Below are positions 1 to 4,806 of a DNA stretch of 5,862 nt, piece after piece (the stretch's first letter is position 1; each line of letters opens with the position of its first letter). The stretch covers positions 1-5,862 of the forward strand of contig JAICQC010000293.1 of assembly GCA_025938055.1 (NCBI GenBank). Reading direction: 5' to 3'. The notes below the pieces were generated by a model. It had not been told where the DNA came from, ran no database searches, and worked only from the letters and a program-made list of their open reading frames with translations. The position numbers and the translations under genes are program-made. Source of the stretch: Anaerolineales bacterium. Its GTDB lineage: Bacteria; Chloroflexota; Anaerolineae; Anaerolineales; Villigracilaceae.

Positions 1-31
1 CAACTTGGACAGGCAATTGAAGAGGTGTAAG

Positions 32-1000
32 ATGAATACTCTACATACGAGAAATGCCTTAGTTTATCTGTACAAAATCGTGGAGGCTGGAGAAAAGGGA
101 TATGCGGTTGCAGCTTCCAATGTGAAGAACCGGGCCATCAAAATCCTTTATAAGTCTTATGCTCAACAACGCCTCCAGTTTAAGGAAGAAATATTTGTAG
201 AGATACAACGGCTCGGCGGTCATGCGAGGCCAAGAAGTAATTTTCTTGGCATTGTTCATCGAGGCCGGATCGATATTTTTGCCGCACTGACAATTGGCGA
301 TGAAAATGTAGAAAAGGTGGTTCTGAAGGAAGTGTTGCTGGGTGAAACGGTGGCTGTCAAAGCTTATGAAAAAACGTTGAAAAAAGATCTGCTTCCTGAA
401 ACCCGAGAAATGCTCGAACGTCAGTTCGATGAAGTGCGGAAAGTTGTCGAGCAGGTTCGTCTGCTTAAGGGACAAAAGGGGAAGCGAATGGTCCTCCGCC
501 TGTATGATTCAAAAATGGATGCTGACGAAGCTCTCCAATCCCTAAAAAGGGATGGGTTTTCCGAAAAAGCAATTGCGCTAGAGAGTTGGAGTCATGGTAT
601 TCATAGTGAATTGTACAAGAGCCGGGGCACCACAATTCTCGAAACAGTTATCTCCGGGGCTGTAGGAGGCGCGATATGGGGGATTGTGGCTGGGGGACTG
701 GCAGCTATCGGCATCCTCCAAATATCTGCTATTAACTCAGAAAAGGCTGCGCCAGTGATTCTCGTCCTTGCCATGCTGGGATTAATATCAGCGGGTGCCT
801 TTATTGGAGGTATGATAGGTCTCTTTATCGGATGGGGCATTGCGGGTGAGGATAGCTATGTATACGATGATAGTATCAAACATGGGGAAATCCTCATGCG
901 GACGGTTGTAGACACGTCGCGCGCAGCCAGAGCTGGTCACATCATGGAGCATGTTACTATGGAGACCCGGACGCGACCCACAAGCGAACTTCCTGCATGA
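32..1000 (+). CDS. DUF2383 (PA2169-type) four-helix-bundle protein fused to a two-TM glycine-rich domain
   Basis: The first ~145 residues match the DUF2383/PA2169-type ferritin-like four-helix bundle: an opening helix ending GEKGY, a second helix with AQQR-QFKEEI followed by RLGG, the HRGRIDIFAAL segment, and a helix with GETVAVKAYEKTL followed by LPET. A second region starts near residue 151 with a beta-alpha opening (RMVLRLYD, then a helix and DGFSEKAIAL), as seen in GsiB/YflT-like general stress proteins. It carries two hydrophobic glycine-rich segments at about residues 202-231 and 242-271, then a soluble tail. The expected place is the inner membrane with the bundle in the cytoplasm. The ATG at 32 was chosen because AGAGG lies at 21-25, six bases upstream; the in-frame TTG at 5 lacks visible support. 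The protein is 322 aa from the ATG. Its biochemical function is unknown; a stress role is inferred from family resemblance and from the adjacent sigma factor. Confidence 0.8.
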   Translation: MNTLHTRNALVYLYKIVEAGEKGYAVAASNVKNRAIKILYKSYAQQRLQFKEEIFVEIQRLGGHARPRSNFLGIVHRGRIDIFAALTIGDENVEKVVLKEVLLGETVAVKAYEKTLKKDLLPETREMLERQFDEVRKVVEQVRLLKGQKGKRMVLRLYDSKMDADEALQSLKRDGFSEKAIALESWSHGIHSELYKSRGTTILETVISGAVGGAIWGIVAGGLAAIGILQISAINSEKAAPVILVLAMLGLISAGAFIGGMIGLFIGWGIAGEDSYVYDDSIKHGEILMRTVVDTSRAARAGHIMEHVTMETRTRPTSELPA

Positions 1001-1064
1001 ATTTGGGTTTGTTTACACTATCTATTAGGTCGGAAACTGCCTCTCAACTTTTTCAATTCAATCT

Positions 1065-1086
1065 ATTTGAATCTAATTTGAATCTA
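1065..1086. repeat. Two perfect tandem copies of an 11-base unit in the sigma-gene leader
   Basis: The unit ATTTGAATCTA occurs twice back to back (1065-1075 and 1076-1086). An inverted half-site ATTCAA lies at 1056-1061, so ATTCAA, TTGAAT and TTGAAT begin at 1056, 1067 and 1078, exactly 11 bases apart. This puts three related half-sites on one face of the helix. The repeat lies in the noncoding stretch before the sigma factor and could be an operator, but low-complexity AT-rich DNA can give such repeats by chance. Confidence 0.55.
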
Positions 1087-1095
1087 AATTATTAC
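1067..1095 (+). promoter_or_regulatory. Candidate sigma-70-type promoter for the sigma/anti-sigma unit
   Basis: TTGAAT (1067-1072) and TATTAC (1090-1095) are separated by 17 bases; each matches the housekeeping consensus at four of six positions. The -35 box overlaps the 11-base repeat, so a protein binding the repeat would compete with polymerase. Transcription from here would give a leader of about 90 bases. AT-rich DNA makes chance matches common, and a competing candidate lies at 1195. Confidence 0.25.
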
Positions 1096-1189
1096 GTTTC
1101 GGCACAATCCTTGTCGATTTCTCTTGCTTAGGTGGAATTGATGTGGGATTGGATTATTCCGAAAAATCCTGATTGTTTTCGAGGGTCTG

Positions 1190-1870
1190 ATGGGTATAAT
1201 GTTTTCAATGGCTTCCACGCGAACCAATGATGAGTGGTTAAAAGATTTGAATGCAGGCGGCCCGGCACAAGAGAACGCCATTGCCGACCTGCAAGGTATA
1301 TTACTCAGGGCTGTTTTATACCTGTTTAACCGCAATATGGGCGATCTTAACGCACTGGCTCGGGATGATATCTTGCGATTAGCTGAAGACTGCGCGCAGG
1401 ATGCTCTGATTGCCATCATGAATCATCTCTCAGATTTCCGGGGTGACAGCAAGTTCACGACCTGGGCTTATAAATTTGCTATAAATATTGCTCTTATGGC
1501 TGCTCGCCGAGAGCGATGGAGAGGTGTCTCGCTGGATCAATTGTCTTCCTCAGAAGACGGGATTCTTTTTGAGCGGGACATGCTGGATAAAGCCCCTGGG
1601 CCCACACTCGATCAATCGGCAATGCGAGACGAGGTGCGCGATATTATCCAGGAGGTGATAGCACACGACCTGACTGAGAAACAGCGACAGGTGCTGATCA
1701 TGATGGTTTTTAATGAAGTTCCCATGGATGAGGTTGTCCGCGAGTTGAGCACAAATAGGAATGCCGTTTATAAGCTGCTTCATGACGCCCGCCGCAAGCT
1801 TAAAAGCCGGCTGCTGTCACATGGTTTTGAGACTGGCGAAACGCTGACTTTGTTTAGTGCGCAAGGGTAA
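1190..1870 (+). CDS. RNA polymerase sigma factor, sigma-70 family, ECF-like
   Basis: This protein directs RNA polymerase to a set of promoters. Region 2 spans about residues 58-112 and holds the typical core-binding and -10-recognition sequence DFRGDSKFTTWAYKFAIN, followed by basic RRERWR. Region 4 spans about 148-208, with TEKQRQVL, then a helix-turn-helix (PMDEVVRELSTNRNAVYKLL) and the basic end HDARRKLKSRL. There is no room for regions 1.1 or 3, so it is a two-domain ECF-like factor, slightly long at 226 aa because of a ~55-residue N-terminal helix region and an acidic inter-domain linker. Three in-frame ATGs exist: 1190, 1199 and 1208. GAGGG (1181-1185) is only four bases before 1190, while TATAAT sits seven bases before 1208, which would suit a leaderless mRNA. 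The downstream gene, 40 bases away, is its probable anti-sigma factor. Target promoters are unknown. Confidence 0.9.
   Translation: MGIMFSMASTRTNDEWLKDLNAGGPAQENAIADLQGILLRAVLYLFNRNMGDLNALARDDILRLAEDCAQDALIAIMNHLSDFRGDSKFTTWAYKFAINIALMAARRERWRGVSLDQLSSSEDGILFERDMLDKAPGPTLDQSAMRDEVRDIIQEVIAHDLTEKQRQVLIMMVFNEVPMDEVVRELSTNRNAVYKLLHDARRKLKSRLLSHGFETGETLTLFSAQG
1195..1200 (+). promoter_or_regulatory. Perfect TATAAT box just ahead of an internal ATG of the sigma gene
   Basis: TATAAT ends seven bases before the ATG at 1208, so transcription would start on or next to that codon and give a leaderless message for a 220-aa protein. The best upstream -35 is weak: TTGTTT at 1173-1178, three of six, spacer 16. 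If the longer start at 1190 is used, this hexamer is simply coding sequence. Confidence 0.22.
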
Positions 1871-1900
1871 GATTTCGATAGGTCGTGCAACAAATGATTC

Positions 1901-1905
1901 AGGAG
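1901..1905 (+). promoter_or_regulatory. Ribosome binding site that sets the anti-sigma start
   Basis: AGGAG lies five bases before the ATG at 1911. It favours this start over the in-frame GTG at 1857, which would overlap the sigma gene and add 18 residues without family character. Confidence 0.75.
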
Positions 1906-1910
1906 CACTT

Positions 1911-2183
1911 ATGAAACGAGAACAGTTTGAGGCATGGCTTCGAAATATTTACCAAACCCAGGATGTTGAAATATCCTGTACCGAGTGTTTTGATCGGGTA
2001 TCCCACTTCGTTGAAGTCGAAATAACCGGCTGGGATGTTGTTGCTGAGCTGCAGCAGGTCAAACAGCACTTAGACCAATGCCGCGCCTGCCGAGAAGAAT
2101 ATGAGATCCTACGCGATTTAAGACACATGGAGGACGAAGGGGACATGCCAGCTTTCGATGAGCTACAGAATCTGAATCGCTAG
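1911..2183 (+). CDS. Small zinc-finger protein, probable anti-sigma factor of the upstream sigma gene
   Basis: This is a 90-aa soluble protein with no membrane segment or signal peptide. It carries H53-x3-C57-x2-C60, the core of the zinc-binding anti-sigma (ZAS, zf-HC2) motif, followed by a helix (EEYEILRDLRHM). A second pair, C23-x2-C26, with H32 nearby, could supply the remaining zinc ligand; in RsrA-type proteins a single upstream Cys plays this part. The family normally holds the sigma factor inactive in the cytoplasm, and some members release it when the cysteines are oxidised. The gene follows the sigma gene by 40 bases and is followed directly by a terminator, so the two form a compact unit. 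The sigma partnership is inferred from position and motif. Because it is short and soluble it could instead be a zinc-finger protein with another partner. Confidence 0.78.
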   Translation: MKREQFEAWLRNIYQTQDVEISCTECFDRVSHFVEVEITGWDVVAELQQVKQHLDQCRACREEYEILRDLRHMEDEGDMPAFDELQNLNR

Positions 2184-2209
2184 AGTTTGTTCATTTTACA
2201 GATAGGATC

Positions 2210-2242
2210 AGCGCTTCCAGAGGTGGAAGTGCTTTTATTTTT
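2210..2242 (+). terminator. Intrinsic terminator closing the sigma/anti-sigma unit
   Basis: AGCGCTTCC (2210-2218) pairs with GGAAGTGCT (2225-2233) over nine positions with one G-T pair and a six-base loop, and is followed by a T-rich run (TTTTATTTTT, ending 2242). It begins 27 bases after the anti-sigma stop codon. It separates this unit from folE, which therefore needs its own promoter. Confidence 0.88.
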
Positions 2243-2286
2243 GGTAAGAAGTAGCTTCTCTGAGCAACTAATGAGTGGAGTATCTC

Positions 2287-2311
2287 TCAGAAAGATCAAA
2301 ATTCTTTCTGA
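2287..2311 (+). other. Small perfect hairpin in the folE leader
   Basis: TCAGAAAG (2287-2294) and CTTTCTGA (2304-2311) form a perfect eight-base inverted repeat around a nine-base AT-rich loop, 63 bases before the folE start. No T-run follows, so it is not a terminator. It may be an operator or a leader RNA stem. The rest of 2243-2374 shows no clear paired promoter boxes. Confidence 0.45.
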
Positions 2312-2363
2312 TCATGAATACAAAATTTGACATACCTGGTCGATAGATGGCTGGGAAAACAAG

Positions 2364-2368
2364 AGGAG
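2364..2368 (+). promoter_or_regulatory. Strong ribosome binding site that sets the folE GTG start
   Basis: AGGAG within AAGAGGAGAT lies six bases before GTG at 2375. The longer reading from TTG at 2327 would place this strong site inside the gene and has no comparable site of its own. Confidence 0.8.
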
Positions 2369-2374
2369 ATAATC

Positions 2375-3034
2375 GTGCACGTACATGATGACCCGAATGA
2401 TATTGAATACAGCACCGCGATGCGATTACAGACCCGGGAGATTACGGATGAACAGATGTATAGATTTGAAGGCTATGCCTCCGAAATCTTTGCTGCCTTT
2501 GGGTTGGATTTGAACACGTCTGCTACAAGAGATACGCCGCGGCGCTTCATCAAGGCACTTTTCGATGCGACAGAAGGCTATGATGGCGATCCGAAGGTAT
2601 TGAAAGTCTTTGACACGGAGTGCCGGGGCGATCCAGATTGTCATCTCAGCCAGGTGATCGAAGGTCCCATCCCGTTTTTTGCACTTTGTGAGCACCATGC
2701 CTTGCCGTTCTACGGCCAGGCTTATGTCGGTTATATTGCGCACGAAAATATCATCGGTATTTCTAAACTGACCCGGCTTGTGCGGATCTTTTCGAAGCGT
2801 TTTGCGGTCCAGGAACGGATCGGCCACCAGATTGCCGATGCTCTCGAGACCATGCTGCACCCTCACGGAGTCGCAGTATTCCTGGAAGCCAATCACCTGT
2901 GTGTCGAAATGCGAGGCGTACGAGAGTCTGCCCCTAAGACGCGCACCACCGTTTGGCGCGGTCAGTATGCCGAAGATGCAAGCCTGCGCGCTGAATTCTT
3001 CGCCGCATCCGGGCTGCAGAGAAACGGGAAATAA
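2375..3034 (+). CDS. folE: GTP cyclohydrolase I
   Basis: This enzyme opens the guanine ring of GTP to make 7,8-dihydroneopterin triphosphate and formate, the first step of tetrahydrofolate and other pterin synthesis, in the cytoplasm as a toroidal homodecamer. The 219-aa product has the normal family length. The N-terminal helical part reaches TRDTPRRFIKALFDATEGY; the catalytic fold follows with LCEHHALPFYG, GISKLTRLVRIFSKR, VQERIGHQIADAL, and EANHLCVEMRGVRES. The zinc ligands are all present: C105 and H108 in CEHH and C176 in HLC, with the same 71-residue spacing as Cys110 and Cys181 of the E. coli enzyme. It is the zinc-dependent type, not the FolE2 (COG1469) replacement. It is 24 bases ahead of tal in the same direction. 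A GCH-I used for another pterin or deazapurine pathway cannot be excluded, since no other folate genes are in view. Confidence 0.95.
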   Translation: MHVHDDPNDIEYSTAMRLQTREITDEQMYRFEGYASEIFAAFGLDLNTSATRDTPRRFIKALFDATEGYDGDPKVLKVFDTECRGDPDCHLSQVIEGPIPFFALCEHHALPFYGQAYVGYIAHENIIGISKLTRLVRIFSKRFAVQERIGHQIADALETMLHPHGVAVFLEANHLCVEMRGVRESAPKTRTTVWRGQYAEDASLRAEFFAASGLQRNGK

Positions 3035-3044
3035 GGAAGTTCAA

Positions 3045-3051
3045 TAAGGAG
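3045..3051 (+). promoter_or_regulatory. Ribosome binding site for tal
   Basis: TAAGGAG lies seven bases before the ATG at 3059 and four before the adjacent in-frame ATG at 3056. The better spacing favours 3059, though the difference is one methionine. Confidence 0.75.
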
Positions 3052-3058
3052 TAATATG

Positions 3059-4189
3059 ATGAGTCAGAATCCATTAATAGAATTGCAGGTACTTGGCCAG
3101 AGCATCTGGATTGATTTTATTTCTCGAGGGATGATTTCCTCAGGAGAACTCCGGCGATTGATTGAGGAGGACGGCGTCAGTGGCGTGACTTCAAATCCCT
3201 CGATTTTTGAAAAAGCGATAGCAGGAGGTGACGACTACGATGAGTCAATCCGAGGCATTTCCTCAAAAGGGGCTGGCAGCGAGGAGATTTTTCAAACTCT
3301 CGCTATCGAAGATATCCAAAGTGTGGCAGATCTCCTGCGCCCAACGTATGATCGAACAGAGGGTCGTGATGGTTTTGTAAGCCTGGAGGTATCCCCAACG
3401 TTAGCACACGACACCACAGGTACAGTAGCAGAAGCCCGAGAACTGTGGGCCCGGGTAAACCGTCCCAACGCAATGATCAAAGTGCCGGCGACCTTAGAAG
3501 GCATTCCAGCCATCCGTGAGCTCACCGGAGAGGGTATCAATGTCAATATCACCCTGCTGTTTGGGTTGCCTCGCTACCGGGAGGTAGCAGACGCTTATAT
3601 TGGAGGATTGGAAATCCTGGCGGACAAGAAAAAACCGCTCAATCGGGTTGCCTCCGTCGCCAGTTTTTTCCTCAGCCGTATCGATACTCTTATTGATCCG
3701 GTACTTGAAAAGATAATGAAGACAGATAACCCAAAGGCTGATATCGCTGCGCGCTTGCATGGGCAAATCGCGATTGCCTCTGCCAAAGTAGCTTACGAGA
3801 TGTACAAAGAAATATTCGGTAGTGATCGCTTCCTCGGGCTAGCCAACAGTGGGGCGCGAACCCAAAAATTATTGTGGGCAAGCACGAGTACCAAAAATCC
3901 AGCTTATGGCGACACGAAGTATATAGAGGCGCTTATTGGACCCTACACCATTAACACGGTGCCTGTTGAGACGTTAAATGCATACCGTGACCATGGGCAT
4001 CCGGAACAGACCCTGGATCAAGAAGTACATAGAGCTTACCATTTGTTAAATAAACTTGCACCTGTTGGGATTGATCTGGATGCAATTACACAGGAACTGG
4101 AAGACGAAGGAATAGAAAAATTTGTCTCGGCATTTGAGCGCCTGATGGGTTCTATCAAGGAAAAACAGGCTGCTGTGCATGTGTCGTAA
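3059..4189 (+). CDS. tal: Transaldolase, long mycobacterial-type
   Basis: This enzyme moves a dihydroxyacetone unit between sedoheptulose 7-phosphate and glyceraldehyde 3-phosphate, giving erythrose 4-phosphate and fructose 6-phosphate in the non-oxidative pentose phosphate pathway. The 376-aa product is full length for the long (tal_mycobact-type) subfamily. Signature stretches run in order: GQSIWIDFISRG near residue 14, EDGVSGVTSNPSIFEKAI near 37, DGFVSLEVSP near 104, NAMIKVPATLEG near 137, INVNITLLFG, VASVASFFLSRIDT, LWASTSTKNPAY and IGPYTINTVP. The Schiff-base lysine is K141 in MIKVPAT, with D19 and E110 as the expected catalytic partners. It sits between folE and a copper-type surface protein, whose start codon lies inside the last codons of tal. 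Usual partners such as zwf, gnd or tkt are not in the window. Confidence 0.96.
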   Translation: MSQNPLIELQVLGQSIWIDFISRGMISSGELRRLIEEDGVSGVTSNPSIFEKAIAGGDDYDESIRGISSKGAGSEEIFQTLAIEDIQSVADLLRPTYDRTEGRDGFVSLEVSPTLAHDTTGTVAEARELWARVNRPNAMIKVPATLEGIPAIRELTGEGINVNITLLFGLPRYREVADAYIGGLEILADKKKPLNRVASVASFFLSRIDTLIDPVLEKIMKTDNPKADIAARLHGQIAIASAKVAYEMYKEIFGSDRFLGLANSGARTQKLLWASTSTKNPAYGDTKYIEALIGPYTINTVPVETLNAYRDHGHPEQTLDQEVHRAYHLLNKLAPVGIDLDAITQELEDEGIEKFVSAFERLMGSIKEKQAAVHVS

Positions 4190-4748
4190 ACTCAAGCACG
4201 CTTCGTTACTAGCTTTATTTTTTGCTCTGCTGTTTTCTTTCACAGTCTCGGCGCATGGTGTTACCCAGGTAGGCGATTATGAACTGGTCATTGGTTTTCA
4301 CAACGAGCCAGCCTATCAGGGTGAACCCAACGGGCTTGATCTGTTTGTGACCAACACAACAACAAACGAACCAGTCAATGGCCTGGAGGAAACGCTCAGA
4401 GTTGAAATTATTTACGGAGCCTCGAAGCAACAACTATCCATAGAGCCGCAATTTGGCCAGGACGGCACGTATACAGCCCACGTGCTCCCAACGGAAGTGG
4501 GTGACTATACCTGGCATATTTGGGGGGAGATTGAGGGAACACCCGTGGATGTTTCGATGACGAGTTCACCGAATACCTTTGGGTCTGTTAAACCCAGGGG
4601 TGAAGTTGCCTTTCCCGCCGCGGAGCCGACTCTTAATGAGTTGCGTGACCAGGCCCAATTGGCTTTGACGATTGGAATTTTAGGGGCCGTCCTCGGTGCG
4701 ATTGGCATTGTCCTGGGTTTCCTGGGAATCCGCTCCAGGCGAAGTTGA
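4179..4748 (+). CDS. Secreted Ig-like protein with C-terminal membrane anchor, next to CopC-CopD (YtkA/FixH-like)
   Basis: The 189-aa product begins with a clear signal peptide (basic RKLKH, hydrophobic core at residues 9-22, cleavage VSA|HG after A25), so the mature protein should start with His26. A beta-rich domain follows (about 26-145), with GDYELVIGF, PNGLDLFVTN, DGTYTAHVLPTEVGDYTW. This pattern is like YtkA/FixH-type Ig-fold domains. A short helix (NELRDQAQ) leads to one membrane segment (about 161-184) and a basic tail RSRRS, placing the domain outside the cell. Other histidines are H41, H101 and H113. The start overlaps tal by 11 bases; no good ribosome site is seen and no other ATG, GTG or TTG would keep the signal peptide, so it is probably translated by coupling. 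A copper-binding or copper-delivery role is inferred from the neighbour and the N-terminal His. No characterised homologue is recognised. Confidence 0.82.
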   Translation: MCRKLKHASLLALFFALLFSFTVSAHGVTQVGDYELVIGFHNEPAYQGEPNGLDLFVTNTTTNEPVNGLEETLRVEIIYGASKQQLSIEPQFGQDGTYTAHVLPTEVGDYTWHIWGEIEGTPVDVSMTSSPNTFGSVKPRGEVAFPAAEPTLNELRDQAQLALTIGILGAVLGAIGIVLGFLGIRSRRS

Positions 4749-4767
4749 TTCTTTTTCAATACAGGTT

Positions 4768-4773
4768 GAGGAG
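4768..4773 (+). promoter_or_regulatory. Ribosome binding site placed for a CTG codon ahead of the CopC-CopD ATG
   Basis: GAGGAG lies six bases before an in-frame CTG at 4780, but 33 bases before the ATG at 4807. No other good site precedes 4807, and a short inverted repeat (AACCG 4783-4787, CGGTT 4794-4798) lies between. The site suggests initiation at CTG, adding nine residues before the methionine. Confidence 0.45.
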
Positions 4774-4806
4774 TGTGTCCTGAACCGCTATGCCGGTTTA
4801 TCTGAG

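Noticed and set aside
59..475. A 138-codon minus-strand reading frame opposite the DUF2383 gene
   Set aside because: The + strand carries recognisable family sequence throughout; the antisense product shows none. Other minus-strand frames (for example 2426-2896 and 5511-5846) were rejected for the same reason.
1001..1060. Terminator after the DUF2383 gene
   Set aside because: No stable stem with a following T-run was found, so where that transcript ends is unknown.
1032..1065. Complete ECF-type autoregulatory promoter at GGAAAC
   Set aside because: The -35-like element is present, but no convincing -10 occurs at the normal spacing, so it is noted only as an element.
1857..1910. Longer anti-sigma protein from GTG at 1857
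   Set aside because: It would overlap the sigma gene and ignore the well-placed AGGAG before ATG 1911.
2327..2332. TTGACA as a perfect -35 box for folE
   Set aside because: No hexamer resembling TATAAT lies 15-19 bases downstream; the region around 2348-2357 is G-rich.
2327..2374. Longer folE from TTG at 2327
   Set aside because: The strong AGGAG at 2364-2368 sits six bases before GTG 2375, and the extra residues have no family character.
2778..3047. An 89-codon + strand reading frame inside folE
   Set aside because: It lies in another frame of a clearly conserved enzyme and its product has no recognisable features.
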